DNA of 64,000 bases from an uncultured Clostridia bacterium (GTDB lineage Bacteria; Bacillota; Clostridia; TANB77; CAG-508): positions 46,933 through 110,932 of the forward strand of contig CANRKJ010000001.1 in assembly GCA_947631185.1 (NCBI GenBank), in the 5' to 3' direction. The translations under genes were made by a program, and so were the position numbers. The notes beneath the pieces were generated by a model that was not told the DNA's origin, did no database searches, and saw nothing but the letters and a program-made list of their open reading frames with translations. Positions within the stretch are counted from its first letter, which is position 1. Every line of letters starts with the position of its first letter. Below are positions 19,064 to 28,716 of the stretch, piece after piece.

Positions 19064-19113
19064 GGAAATTCCTCCTTCAATAGCATTAAAATAAATTCTT
19101 ACGACTATACAAT

Positions 19114-19142
19114 ATTATACAATAACTTGCTAAAAAAATCAA
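19114..19142 (-). promoter_or_regulatory. Sigma-70 type promoter of the 18407-19063 gene
   Basis: On the minus strand TTGATT (19142-19137) and TATAAT (19119-19114) are separated by 17 bases, about 50 bases ahead of ATG 19063. Confidence 0.75.
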
Positions 19143-19232
19143 ATTTTAAAATAGAATAATAGATATTGATATTTTAATTAATAATTGATATACTTCTATT
19201 TAATAAAAATTCAAATAGGAAAAGAGGTAATT

Positions 19233-20201
19233 ATGAAAAAAATATTTTATATTGTTATAATACAAATCTTATTAGTTTTTTGCCTTTTTTATCTTACAGG
19301 GTGTGAAAAAAAAGAAGAAGAAAATGTTCAAGAAAACATAACAGAAAATGAACCTGTTAAAGAGGAAAAAGAAGAAGTTACTTATTTGGAATATCCTGAA
19401 AAAAGTGAAAAAGAACGTCAAATATTAGAAAGATATAGTAATAATAATGATTATAAGGTTATTGAAGTAAGTGGAAATAAATTTAAAGGTTATTTAATTG
19501 CTATATATGAGCCAGAAAGAGTTCATGTTGTTGGAACATCTAAAATGGGTTCTGAAGGAGAATATCTTACTGAGATGTATGAAAATACAAAATTTGATGT
19601 TGGAATAAATGCTGGAGGTTTTGCTGATGCAAATTTTAATGGAGATGGAGGGACTCCTTTAGGAATTACTATTTCTAATAATCAACTTATGACAGATAGT
19701 AAATATGTAAATGGAAATTCTGGGGTAATTGGTTTTACTAAAGATAATAAATTGATACTTGAAAAATATGATATTAGTGAAACTATGGATAATGGAATTA
19801 GAGATTGTGTTTCATTTGGACCATATTTAATAAAAGATGGACAGAGACAAAAACTTACAGGTGTAGGAGCATTAGGCCCATCATCTAAATCTGCTAGAAC
19901 TATAATTGGTCAGAGAGAAGATGGAATAGTTTTGTTTTTAGTGGTAGATGGCGATAGAACAAAAAATGAAGGAGCTACTCTAGGAGAGGTTACTGATATA
20001 ATGCAAGAATATGGAGCAATAAATGCATCAAATTTAGATGGTGGAACATCATGTCAAATGACTGTTAGAAATACTTTAATTAATGATCCAACATCATTAA
20101 ATGGAGAACATAGATCTCGTCCAGTATCAACTGCTTTTGTATTATATTCAGATGATGAAGATAATGGTGATTATGAGGTAGTAAAAGATAAAGTTAAATA
20201 G
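19233..20201 (+). CDS. Lipoprotein phosphodiester glycosidase family (NAGPA domain)
   Basis: ATG 19233 behind AAGAGGT gives a lipoprotein signal peptide with lipobox LTGC near residue 25, then an acidic linker rich in Glu, then a NAGPA / DUF2233-type domain: DVGINAGGFADANFNGDGGTPLG, CVSFGPYLIKDG, GPSSKSARTIIGQ, LVVDGDR and ASNLDGGTSCQMTV. Length is 322 residues. Such secreted proteins cleave or bind phosphodiester-linked sugars on cell-wall polymers and exopolysaccharide. It would sit on the outer face of the membrane. It has its own transcription unit ending at a terminator. Confidence 0.85.
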   Translation: MKKIFYIVIIQILLVFCLFYLTGCEKKEEENVQENITENEPVKEEKEEVTYLEYPEKSEKERQILERYSNNNDYKVIEVSGNKFKGYLIAIYEPERVHVVGTSKMGSEGEYLTEMYENTKFDVGINAGGFADANFNGDGGTPLGITISNNQLMTDSKYVNGNSGVIGFTKDNKLILEKYDISETMDNGIRDCVSFGPYLIKDGQRQKLTGVGALGPSSKSARTIIGQREDGIVLFLVVDGDRTKNEGATLGEVTDIMQEYGAINASNLDGGTSCQMTVRNTLINDPTSLNGEHRSRPVSTAFVLYSDDEDNGDYEVVKDKVK

Positions 20202-20223
20202 AAATATATGATAATATTATTAA

Positions 20224-20272
20224 AAAATATAGAGTTTATTTTGTTTTGATTGCTAAATATACTCTATATTTT
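20224..20272 (+). terminator. Intrinsic terminator after the NAGPA lipoprotein
   Basis: A 12-bp stem (AAAATATAGAGT / ACTCTATATTTT) with a 25-base loop, followed by a further T-run. Confidence 0.8.
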
Positions 20273-20365
20273 TTTAATTTGACCACTCAGTATAAAGACT
20301 TTTTGAAAAAAATGTGATATAAATATAATGCAAATTAATAAAGTTATTTAAAAGGTGGGTAACTA

Positions 20366-22078
20366 ATGAGAAAAAAATACAACGATTATTTAAAAATTAC
20401 AGATTTAAAAGATATGCTAAAAAAAACAAGGAATTTGTATACAGATAAACCAGCTTATAAATTAAAGATATCTGAAGGAGAGTACCAGATAATTACTCAC
20501 AAAGAAGTTAGAAATAATATTGATTGTTTAGGTACAGCTTTAATTAATATGGGACTTAAAGGAAAAAGAATAGCAGTAATCGGTGAAAATAGATATGAAT
20601 GGGAAATAGCATATTTATCAATTGTTTGTGGTGTAGGAATTGTCGTTCCTTTTGATAAGTCACTACCAGAGAATGAATTAAAATCAGTTATTGAAAGATC
20701 TGAAGTTGAAGCAATAATTTACTCCCAAAAATATCAAGAGAGCTTAGAAAAAATAAAATGTCTAGGTATTGGTAAATTAAAGCATTTAATTTCTATGGAT
20801 TTAAAGAAACATGAAAATGGAATTTATTCACAAAGAGAATTAATTACTGTAGGTCAAAAATTGATAGATAATGGAAATAAAGATTTCTTAAATGCAAAAA
20901 TAAATCCTGAAGAAATGAGTATAATGTTATTTACTTCTGGAACAACTTCATTATCTAAAATCGTAGCATTATCTCATAAAAATATTTGCTCAAATTTAAT
21001 GGATTTAGGAAAAATTTTAGATATAGATTCTAATGACATTTTTTTATCTGTTCTTCCTATACATCACGTTTTTGAATGTACAGTTGGATTTTTGCTTCCT
21101 TTATATAGTGGTTCACAAATTGTTTTTTCAACTGGAATTAGACATATTGCGGAAAATTTAAAGGAATATAATGCATCTGTTATGGCATGTGTTCCTGCAA
21201 TATATGAGACCATTTTTAAGATAATTAGAAAAAATTTAGAAAAAAAAGGAAAAGTAGATGAAATCCTAAAAAATGAAGAAAAATATAAAAATTCATCAAT
21301 GGAAGAAAGAAAAAATGTTTTTAAAGAAATTCATGATATTATAGGTGGAAATATAAAATTACTTATTAGTGGAGCAGCATCTTTAGATCCTGTAATAGAA
21401 AATAAGTTTAGACTTTTAGGAATTAATATTGTTCAAGGATATGGATTAACAGAAACATCTCCAGTAATTGGAATAGGAACAAAAGATAATTATAGACTTG
21501 GATCTATTGGTAAAGCAGTTCCTAGTGTTGAAGTAAAACTGGCTGATGTTAATAAAGAAGGTGTAGGAGAACTTATTGTTAAAGGACCTAGTATAATGTT
21601 AGAATACTATAATAATAAAAAAGCGACAAGAGATGCATTGCAAAACGGATGGTTTTATACAGGTGATTTAGCTAGAATTGATGAAGATGGATATATTTTT
21701 ATTTGTGGTAGAAAAAAAAGTGTAATTGTTTTAAAAAATGGTAAAAATATTTTTCCAGAAGAAATGGAGAATCTTGTAAACAAAATTGAAGGTGTAAAAG
21801 AATCTTTGATTTTTGGAAAAATAAATTCTGATGATAAAGATGATATAAAAATATATGCTAAGATAATTTTTGATAGAGAAATTGTAGAGGATGTATATAA
21901 AATAAAGTCAGATGACGAAATTTATAAGGCATTACATAACAAAATAAAAGAAATTAATAGAACTATGCCTAAATATAAAGCAATAAGAGGTGTTATATTC
22001 TCAGAAGAACCTTTAATAAAAACATCCACAAATAAAATTAAAAGGCAGGCAAATATTGATGAAATTGAAAAATCTTAA
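20366..22078 (+). CDS. AMP-dependent acyl-CoA/acyl-ACP synthetase
   Basis: A 570-residue adenylating enzyme with LFTSGTTSLSKIVALSHKN (ATP P-loop), VQGYGLTETSPV, GWFYTGDLARIDEDGYIFICGRKKSVIVLKNGKNIFPEEME (hinge and C-terminal domain) and KTSTNKIKRQ (catalytic Lys). It activates fatty acids as AMP esters and loads them on CoA or ACP. The position at the head of the fatty-acid operon suggests it recycles exogenous or released fatty acids into acyl-ACP. RBS AAAGGTGGG precedes ATG 20366. It overlaps the biotin ligase gene by about 20 bases. Confidence 0.9.
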   Translation: MRKKYNDYLKITDLKDMLKKTRNLYTDKPAYKLKISEGEYQIITHKEVRNNIDCLGTALINMGLKGKRIAVIGENRYEWEIAYLSIVCGVGIVVPFDKSLPENELKSVIERSEVEAIIYSQKYQESLEKIKCLGIGKLKHLISMDLKKHENGIYSQRELITVGQKLIDNGNKDFLNAKINPEEMSIMLFTSGTTSLSKIVALSHKNICSNLMDLGKILDIDSNDIFLSVLPIHHVFECTVGFLLPLYSGSQIVFSTGIRHIAENLKEYNASVMACVPAIYETIFKIIRKNLEKKGKVDEILKNEEKYKNSSMEERKNVFKEIHDIIGGNIKLLISGAASLDPVIENKFRLLGINIVQGYGLTETSPVIGIGTKDNYRLGSIGKAVPSVEVKLADVNKEGVGELIVKGPSIMLEYYNNKKATRDALQNGWFYTGDLARIDEDGYIFICGRKKSVIVLKNGKNIFPEEMENLVNKIEGVKESLIFGKINSDDKDDIKIYAKIIFDREIVEDVYKIKSDDEIYKALHNKIKEINRTMPKYKAIRGVIFSEEPLIKTSTNKIKRQANIDEIEKS

Positions 22079-22631
22079 AACAAATTTTCTAGGTGTCAAT
22101 AATATGTATTTTGATGAAATAGATTCAACACAAAAAGAAATTTGGAGAATGGCTGATAAAAATATAAAAAATGGTACACTTATTATTGCAGGAACTCAAA
22201 CAGATGGTGTTGGCACTCATGGTAGAAAATGGTATACTGATATTTCAAATAATATTGCTTTTTCATTCTATTTAGATGCAAATTGTAACATTAATAAATT
22301 TAAAAATATAACAGTAGAGATTGCAGAAATTTTAGTTGATATTATGAAAAGTAAATATAATATAAATTTAGATATTAATCCACCTAATGATTTATTTTAT
22401 AATGGAAAAAAAGTTGGTGGAATATTAACAGAAAGTAAAGTTATAGGTGAAATAGTAAGATTTTTTGTTATAGGAATTGGAATTAATACATCTCAGACTG
22501 AATTTAATAAAAATTTAAAGAATATAGCTACTTCTATAAAAAAGGAGTTTAATATTGATATAAATGTAGAAGAATTTATATGTGAGTTTTGTAATCGTTT
22601 TGAAAAAAAATTTATAAAAAGGATAGGTTAA
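22059..22631 (+). CDS. Biotin-protein ligase, catalytic domain only (BirA-like)
   Basis: About 190 residues: FDEIDSTQKEIWRMAD, GTQTDGVGTHGRKWYTD (biotinyl-AMP loop, a GRGRxGR variant), FSFYL, PPNDLFYNGKKVGGILTES, and IGIGINTS. It attaches biotin to the carrier protein AccB encoded four genes downstream. The N-terminal DNA-binding domain of bifunctional BirA is absent, so it should not act as a repressor. Start ATG 22059 overlaps the upstream ligase. The C-terminal SH3-like domain is also missing, so it is a minimal ligase. Confidence 0.85.
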   Translation: MKLKNLKTNFLGVNNMYFDEIDSTQKEIWRMADKNIKNGTLIIAGTQTDGVGTHGRKWYTDISNNIAFSFYLDANCNINKFKNITVEIAEILVDIMKSKYNINLDINPPNDLFYNGKKVGGILTESKVIGEIVRFFVIGIGINTSQTEFNKNLKNIATSIKKEFNIDINVEEFICEFCNRFEKKFIKRIG

Positions 22632-22635
22632 AAAA

Positions 22636-23577
22636 ATGAAAATAGGTTTTTTGTTTCCAGGCCAAGGATCTCAATGTGTTGGTATGGGAAAAGATATTTA
22701 TGAAAAATATGATATTGCAAAAAGAGTTTATAATAGAGTTAAAGATTTAACTGGAATTGATATTGCAAAAATTTCTTTTGAAGGACCTGAAGAAATGTTA
22801 AATCAAACAAAATATACTCAATTAGCGATATTAACAATGAGTTTAGCAGTTTTAGCAGTTCTTAAAGAAAATGGAATATCAGCTGAAATATCAGCAGGTT
22901 TAAGTTTAGGTGAATATTCAGCTCTTATTTATAGTAATGCTATTGAATTTGACCAAGGAGTAAAACTTGTTCAAAAAAGAGGAGAATATATGCAGGATTT
23001 AGTTCCAGATGGAGAATGGCTTATGGCTGCGATAATGGGAATGAGTGAAGAGCAAGTTGAAGAAGTTTGTAAAAAAGTTAATAATGGTTTTGTTGTTCCA
23101 GCAAACTATAATTGTGTTGGTCAAATTGCTATTTCAGGTGAGAAGTCAGCAGTAGAGCAGGCTGAATTAATTGCAAAAGAAATGGGTGCAAAAAAAGTAA
23201 GAGTATTGAAAACTGCGGGACCATTTCACACATCAAAATTATTAGATAGTTCAAATGCATTAAGAAAAGAATTAGAAAAAGTTAATATAAATAAGTTTGA
23301 ATCAAAAGTTGTTAAAAATTTGGATGGAGAATTTTACTCAATAAATGATGATGTTAGGGATATCTTAGCAAAACATATTATAAGTCCTGTAAGATTTTCT
23401 AAAACTATAAATACAATGATTGAAAATGGAATTGATACATTTATTGAAGTAGGACCTGGCAAAACATTATCAGGATTTGTAAAAAGAACTCCTACAGATA
23501 AAAATATTAATAATTTAGCAGTAAATAATATAGCAACATTAGAAGATGTGATTGATTTTGTAAAAAAGGGGGAATAA
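22636..23577 (+). CDS. fabD: Malonyl-CoA:ACP transacylase
   Basis: A 313-residue FabD with GFLFPGQGSQCVGMGKD at the start, the nucleophile motif ISAGLSLGEYSALIYS (Ser of GLSLGEY), a catalytic His in AGPFHTSKL, and FIEVGPGKTLSGFVKR near the end. It moves malonyl from CoA to ACP for fatty-acid elongation. It begins 4 bases after the biotin ligase gene and is followed by fabG after 3 bases, in the same operon. Full length and complete. Confidence 0.97.
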   Translation: MKIGFLFPGQGSQCVGMGKDIYEKYDIAKRVYNRVKDLTGIDIAKISFEGPEEMLNQTKYTQLAILTMSLAVLAVLKENGISAEISAGLSLGEYSALIYSNAIEFDQGVKLVQKRGEYMQDLVPDGEWLMAAIMGMSEEQVEEVCKKVNNGFVVPANYNCVGQIAISGEKSAVEQAELIAKEMGAKKVRVLKTAGPFHTSKLLDSSNALRKELEKVNINKFESKVVKNLDGEFYSINDDVRDILAKHIISPVRFSKTINTMIENGIDTFIEVGPGKTLSGFVKRTPTDKNINNLAVNNIATLEDVIDFVKKGE

Positions 23578-23580
23578 AAA

Positions 23581-24315
23581 ATGTGTAAAGTTGCATTAGT
23601 TACAGGAGCAACCAGAGGAATTGGAAAACAAGTTGCAATAACCTTAGCAAAAGAAGGATATGATATTGCTATAAATTATAGAAAAGATAATGAGGATTTG
23701 CAAAATACAAAAAAAGAAATTGAAGAAACAGGAAGAAAATGTTTAACTGTGCAAGGTGATGTTTCTAGTTTTGAAGACTCAGAGAAAATTGTAAAAGAAG
23801 TAATTGAAGAATATGGAAAAATTGATGTATTAGTTAATAATGCTGGAATTACAAGAGACGGTTTACTTATGAGGATGAAAAAGGAAGATTTTGAATCAGT
23901 AATTGATACAAACCTTATAGGAACATTTAATGTTACTCGAAATGTAATTGGATATATGACAAAAGCAAGACAGGGAAGAATTATAAATGTTTCTTCAGTT
24001 GTTGGTGTTAGTGGAAATGCTGGTCAAACTAATTATTCAGCTTCAAAAGCTGGTATTATAGGATTTACAAAAAGTTTAGCAAAAGAAGTTGCTAGTAGAA
24101 ATATTTTAGTAAATGCAGTTGCACCAGGATTTATTGTAACAAGTATGACTGATGTTTTAAAAGATGAACAAAAAGATGAAATTGCTAAAATGATTCCTTT
24201 AAAAAGAATGGGAACTGCAGACGATGTAGCTAATGTAATTAAATTTCTAGCTTCTGATGATAGTTCATATATAACTGGTCAAGTAATAAATATTGATGGT
24301 GGAATGTTAATGTAA
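23581..24315 (+). CDS. fabG: 3-oxoacyl-ACP reductase
   Basis: A 244-residue short-chain reductase: ALVTGATRGIGKQVA (NADPH binding), DVLVNNAGITRDGLLMRM, INVSSVVGVSGNAGQTNYSASKAG (Ser-Tyr-Lys triad), VNAVAPGFIVTSMTDVL and SYITGQVINIDGGM. It reduces 3-oxoacyl-ACP with NADPH in each fatty-acid cycle. RBS AAGGGGG sits in the end of fabD. Textbook FabG in length and motifs. Confidence 0.97.
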   Translation: MCKVALVTGATRGIGKQVAITLAKEGYDIAINYRKDNEDLQNTKKEIEETGRKCLTVQGDVSSFEDSEKIVKEVIEEYGKIDVLVNNAGITRDGLLMRMKKEDFESVIDTNLIGTFNVTRNVIGYMTKARQGRIINVSSVVGVSGNAGQTNYSASKAGIIGFTKSLAKEVASRNILVNAVAPGFIVTSMTDVLKDEQKDEIAKMIPLKRMGTADDVANVIKFLASDDSSYITGQVINIDGGMLM

Positions 24316-24327
24316 GGAGTGAAAATT

Positions 24328-25566
24328 ATGGATAGAAGAGTTGTTATTACAGGTGTTGGAGCTATAACTCCAATAGGAAATAATGTAGAAGAAACTTGGA
24401 AAGGAATTTTAGAAAAGAAATGTGGGATAGATAATATTACTGCATTTGATTGTGAAGGGTATAAAACAAGTTTAGCAGCAGAAGTGAAGGGATTTAATCC
24501 TGAAGAACATTTTGATTTTAAACAATTAAAAAGATTAGATAGATCTTCAGTTTTTGCATTAGTAGGTGCAAGAGAAGCTTTTAAAGATAGTGGAATAAAT
24601 AGTCAAAATACTAATTTAGATAGAGTTGGAGTATTTGTAAGTTCTGGAATTGCTGGACTTATAACTATTCAAAATCAATGTGAAGTAAATCTTGTAAAAG
24701 GACATAATAGAGTTTCTCCAATGTTTATACCAATGACAATTGCTAATATGCCAGCAGGAAATGTAGCAATTGATTTGGGGCTTAAAGGGGAATCAATTTC
24801 AATTGTTACAGCTTGTGCTTCATCTACACATGCAATTGGCGAAGCTTATAAGACTATAAAATATGGATCTGAAGATGCAATTGTTGCTGGTGGTACAGAA
24901 GCTTCAATTTGTTCTATTGGAATAGCTGGTTTTGAAAATATGAAAGCATTATCAAATAGTACTGATAAAAATAGGGCAAGCATTCCATTTGATAAAGAAA
25001 GAAGTGGATTTGTAATGGGTGAAGGTTCTGGAATGTTAGTATTGGAAGAATTAGAGCATGCAAAAAAAAGAGGTGCTAAAATATATGCAGAGCTTATTGG
25101 TTTTGGTTCTACAACTGATGCATATCATATAACCTCTCCAGATCCAGAAGGAAATGGTGGTGCTAAAGCAATGATTAGAGCAATTGAAGATGCTGGAATA
25201 AAGCCTGAAGATATTGATTATATAAATGCTCATGGTACTTCTACACATTTAAATGATTTAACAGAAACTATAGCAATAAAAAAAGCTTTAGGAGAAGCTA
25301 GTAAAAAAGTAATGATAAGTTCTACAAAAGGAAATGTTGGTCATCTTCTTGGGGCTGCTGGTGGAGTTGAAGCTGTTTTATGTGTTAAAGCAATAGAAAA
25401 CGGAATAGTACCTCCAACAATAAATTTCAAAGAAAAAGATCCAGAATGTGATTTAGATATTGTTCCAAATGAAATAAGAAAGAAAGATTTAAATATTGTA
25501 ATGTCAAATTCTTTAGGATTTGGTGGACATAATGCTACTATTATAATAAAAAAATATAAAGATTAA
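24328..25566 (+). CDS. fabF: 3-oxoacyl-ACP synthase II
   Basis: ATG 24328 (RBS AAGGAG) starts DRRVVITGVGAITPIGNN. The 412-residue protein has the active-site Cys in SIVTACASSTHAIGEAYKTI, His in INAHGTSTHLNDLTETIAIK and His in STKGNVGHLLGAAGGVEAV, the Cys-His-His triad of FabF. It condenses malonyl-ACP with acyl-ACP. A GTG at 24319 is too close to the RBS to be the start. No FabH or acyl carrier gene lies in this operon, so both must be elsewhere. Confidence 0.97.
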   Translation: MDRRVVITGVGAITPIGNNVEETWKGILEKKCGIDNITAFDCEGYKTSLAAEVKGFNPEEHFDFKQLKRLDRSSVFALVGAREAFKDSGINSQNTNLDRVGVFVSSGIAGLITIQNQCEVNLVKGHNRVSPMFIPMTIANMPAGNVAIDLGLKGESISIVTACASSTHAIGEAYKTIKYGSEDAIVAGGTEASICSIGIAGFENMKALSNSTDKNRASIPFDKERSGFVMGEGSGMLVLEELEHAKKRGAKIYAELIGFGSTTDAYHITSPDPEGNGGAKAMIRAIEDAGIKPEDIDYINAHGTSTHLNDLTETIAIKKALGEASKKVMISSTKGNVGHLLGAAGGVEAVLCVKAIENGIVPPTINFKEKDPECDLDIVPNEIRKKDLNIVMSNSLGFGGHNATIIIKKYKD

Positions 25567-25581
25567 GAAAGGAGTATAAAT

Positions 25582-26028
25582 ATGGAATACGAAAAAATCA
25601 AAAAATTAATGGATGATTTTGGTGATTCAAAATTAACATCAATAGATATTGATTTTCCTGATGGAACTAAAATAGCAATGAAAAAAGAAATCAAAAGTAT
25701 AGTAAAAGAACCAATTTTAAAAAAAGATGAAGTTATTGAAGTTATTAGTGATAAAAATAATATTGATAACAATGATGAAGAAAAAATTCCAGATGGAAAA
25801 ATTGTTAAATCACCAATGGTTGGAACATTTTATTCTAAACCATCACCTGAAAGTAATTCATATGTAACTATTGGAAAAAAAGTAAAAAAAGGCGATATAC
25901 TTTGTATTATTGAAGCAATGAAGCTTATGAATGAAATAGAATCTGAATTTGATGGTGAAATTGTAGAAATATATGTTGAAGATGGAAAACCAGTTGAATA
26001 TGGTAAACCATTATTTAGAATCAAATAG
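25582..26028 (+). CDS. accB: Acetyl-CoA carboxylase biotin carboxyl carrier protein
   Basis: A 148-residue protein: an N-terminal helix region, an acidic Glu/Asp-rich linker in the middle, and the C-terminal biotinyl domain with [14 protein letters not shown] and [12 protein letters not shown] (biotin on the Lys of AMKLM). It carries CO2 between the biotin carboxylase and carboxyltransferase. The biotin ligase of the same operon should modify it. RBS AAAGGAG. Complete and of usual length. Confidence 0.96.
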   Translation: MEYEKIKKLMDDFGDSKLTSIDIDFPDGTKIAMKKEIKSIVKEPILKKDEVIEVISDKNNIDNNDEEKIPDGKIVKSPMVGTFYSKPSPESNSYVTIGKKVKKGDILCIIEAMKLMNEIESEFDGEIVEIYVEDGKPVEYGKPLFRIK

Positions 26029-26042
26029 AAATGGAGATAAGT

Positions 26043-26474
26043 ATGTTAAATAAAGATCAAATAAAAGAAATAATTCCTCAAAGAGAACCTTTTTTAATGA
26101 TTGATGAGGTTGAAGAAATTGTTTTAGGTGAAAGTGCAATTGCATACAAAAATGTTAACAAAGATGAATGGTATTTTAAAGGACACTTCCCAGGGAATCC
26201 TGTTATGCCTGGAGTTCTTATTGCAGAAAGTTTAGCTCAAACAGGTGCTGTTGCAATCTTATCTATGGAAGAAAACAAAGGGAAAAATGCTTTATTTGGT
26301 GGAATTGACAAAATGAAATTCAAAAAAATTGTAGTTCCTGGTGATAGATTGAAATTGGAAGTTAAAATAATTAAAAGAAAAGGTCCAATAGGAGTTGGTG
26401 AAGCTATAGCTACAGTTGATGGTAAAGTGGTTGCAAAAGGTGAACTTACATTTGCTTTAGTTGATAATAAATAA
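26043..26474 (+). CDS. fabZ: 3-hydroxyacyl-ACP dehydratase
   Basis: From ATG 26043 (143 residues), IKEIIPQREPFLMIDEVEEI, YFKGHFPGNPVMPGVLIAESLAQTGAV (catalytic His and Glu) and FGGIDKMKFKKIVVPGD identify FabZ. It dehydrates 3-hydroxyacyl-ACP to the trans-2-enoyl form. An in-frame ATG at 26031 also exists, but GGAG lies between the two ATGs and supports the second. Set between accB and accC as in many Clostridia. Confidence 0.95.
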   Translation: MLNKDQIKEIIPQREPFLMIDEVEEIVLGESAIAYKNVNKDEWYFKGHFPGNPVMPGVLIAESLAQTGAVAILSMEENKGKNALFGGIDKMKFKKIVVPGDRLKLEVKIIKRKGPIGVGEAIATVDGKVVAKGELTFALVDNK

Positions 26475-26492
26475 AAAGGAAGGTTTTTTATA

Positions 26493-27834
26493 ATGAATAA
26501 AATATTAATTGCAAATCGTGGAGAAATTGCAGTTCGTATTATCAGAGCTTGCAAAGAAATGAATATTAAAACAGTTGCTATATATTCTGATATAGATAAA
26601 GATGCATTACATACAAAACTTGCAGATGAATCAATTTGTATCGGTCCAGCACCTTCTAATAAAAGTTATTTGAATATAAAAAATATTATTGAAGCTGCTT
26701 ATATTACAGGAAGTGATAGTATTCATCCAGGTTTTGGATTTTTATCTGAAAATATTCAATTTGCAAAAGTATGTGAAGAATCAAATATAAAATTTATTGG
26801 TCCAAAATCTGAAGTAATCGAGTTATTAGGAAATAAATCAAATGCTAAAAAAATGATGGAAAAAGCTGGAGTTCCAGTAATTCCTGGTTCTAAAGGTAGC
26901 ATAAAAAATTTAGATGAAGCAAAAAAAATAGCAGATCAGATAGGATATCCTATTATGATAAAAGCTTCTGCAGGTGGAGGCGGAAAAGGAATTAGAATAG
27001 TTAATTTCCCTGAAGAACTTGAAAAGAATTATAATATAGTAAAACAAGAAGCTAAAATTTCATTTAATGATGATGAATTATATATAGAAAAATATGTTAA
27101 AAATCCTAGACATGTTGAAATTCAAATTTTGGCAGATGAATATGGAAATATAGTTCATTTAGGTGAAAGAGATTGTTCAATCCAAAGAAAACATCAAAAG
27201 ATTATTGAAGAAACACCTTCTACAATAGTTGATGAAAAGTTACGATTTAAGATGGGTGAAGCTGCAATTAAGGCTGCTAAAATAGCAGGATATACTAGTT
27301 GCCGGTACTGTTGAATTTTTGGTTGATAGTGAAAAAAACTTTTATTTTATGGAAATGAATACTAGAATTCAAGTTGAACATCCTATCACAGAAATGAGAA
27401 CAGGAATAGATATAGTAAAAGAGCAGATTAAAATTGCAGGTGGCGAGAAATTAAAATTTAAACAAAGTGATATAGAATTTAGAGGACATTCAATTGAATG
27501 TAGAATTAATGCAGAAAATCCAAGTAAAAATTTTATGCCTTGTCCTGGAAAAATTACAGGTCTAAATTTACCTGGAGGTAATGGACTAAGGATTGATACT
27601 GGAATATATGAAGGATATACTATTCCATTTAACTATGATTCAATGATAGCAAAAATAATTGTTTATGGAGTAAATAGAAATGAAGCTATTGCAAAAATGA
27701 AAAGAGCATTAGAAGAATTAGTTATTGAGGGAATAGATACAAATATAGATTTTATTTATGAAATTATAAGGAATCCGGATTTTATTAGAGGTGATTTTGA
27801 TACATCATTTATTAATAATCACTTTAGTGGTTAG
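26493..27834 (+). CDS. accC: Acetyl-CoA carboxylase biotin carboxylase, one protein across a +1 shift at CGG (27303-27305)
   Basis: ATG 26493 (RBS AAGGAAGG) starts NKILIANRGEIAVRIIRACKEM and runs through the ATP-grasp domain (ASAGGGGKGIRIV, GERDCSIQRKHQK). Zero frame stops after residue 273 at CGG-TAC-TGT-TGA. Skipping C27303 gives GYTSC-GTVEFLVD and then FMEMNTRIQVEHPITE, whose Glu, Asn and Arg are the catalytic residues, so the truncated product could not work. The composite is about 446 residues, the standard AccC length. As the only accC in an intact fatty-acid operon, loss of function is unlikely; the shift or a sequence error must explain it. Confidence 0.88.
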
Positions 27835-27867
27835 TAAGTATATTTTGTTTTTAAAAGAGGTGAATTT

Positions 27868-28716
27868 ATGATAGTAGATAAGATAAAAAAACGTAAACCT
27901 TCTGCTAAAAATAAGGAATCTAATGTTGATATTCCTATAGGAAAATGGCTAAAATGTGATAAATGTAAAGAAATTGTATATAAAGAAACAGTTAGAAATA
28001 ATTTAAATATTTGTCCAAATTGTGGATATTATTTTAGAATGCATATTGATAAACGTTTAGAACTTATTTTAGACAAAGGCTCTTATAAAAGATTTGACTT
28101 GGATATTGATACAAGTAATCCATTAGATCTTGATGATTATATAAAAAAAATAAAAGCATTAAGAAAGAAAACAGGATTACAAGAAGCTGTATCTGCAGGT
28201 ATTGGTAAAGTAAATGGTGAAGAAATTGTAATTTGTGTTATGGATAGTGGCTTTTTAATGGGAAGTATGGGAGTTGTAGTAGGAGAAAAAATTACTTTTG
28301 CTATTGAAAAAGCTATAGAAAAAAGGCTTCCACTTGTTATTTTTTCTGTTTCTGGTGGAGCAAGAATGCAAGAAGGAATTATGTCTTTAATGCAGATGGC
28401 AAAAACCACTTCTGCATTAACTAAACTGGATGAAGCTGGACTTTTGTTTATTTCAGTTTTAACAGATCCAACTTATGGTGGAGTTACAGCCTCTTTTGCT
28501 AGTTTAGGAGATATTATTTTAGCAGAGCCTGGAGCTATGATAGGTTTTGCAGGGCAGAGAGTTATAGAACAAACAATTGGAGAATCATTACCTGATGGAT
28601 TTCAAACTGCAGAATTTTTATTGGAACATGGTTTTATAGATAAAATTGTTGAAAGAAAAGATTTGAAAGAAACTATATATAAAATTATTCAATTTCATAA
28701 AGGAGGGATTTCATAA
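27868..28716 (+). CDS. accD: Acetyl-CoA carboxylase carboxyltransferase beta subunit
   Basis: A 282-residue protein with an N-terminal zinc ribbon (two CxxC pairs: CDKC near residue 31 and CPNC near residue 50) and the crotonase-like carboxyltransferase domain (SVSGGARMQEGIMSLMQMAKT, VLTDPTYGGVTASFA, FAGQRVIEQT). With AccA it transfers CO2 from biotin to acetyl-CoA. It follows accC by 33 bases and is directly followed by accA with no gap (stop 28716, start 28717), implying fixed stoichiometry. Confidence 0.97.
   Translation: MIVDKIKKRKPSAKNKESNVDIPIGKWLKCDKCKEIVYKETVRNNLNICPNCGYYFRMHIDKRLELILDKGSYKRFDLDIDTSNPLDLDDYIKKIKALRKKTGLQEAVSAGIGKVNGEEIVICVMDSGFLMGSMGVVVGEKITFAIEKAIEKRLPLVIFSVSGGARMQEGIMSLMQMAKTTSALTKLDEAGLLFISVLTDPTYGGVTASFASLGDIILAEPGAMIGFAGQRVIEQTIGESLPDGFQTAEFLLEHGFIDKIVERKDLKETIYKIIQFHKGGIS

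Noticed and set aside
27319..27834. Independent biotin carboxylase fragment gene
   Set aside because: It lacks a start signal and its first residues continue AccC after the CGG shift without a gap.
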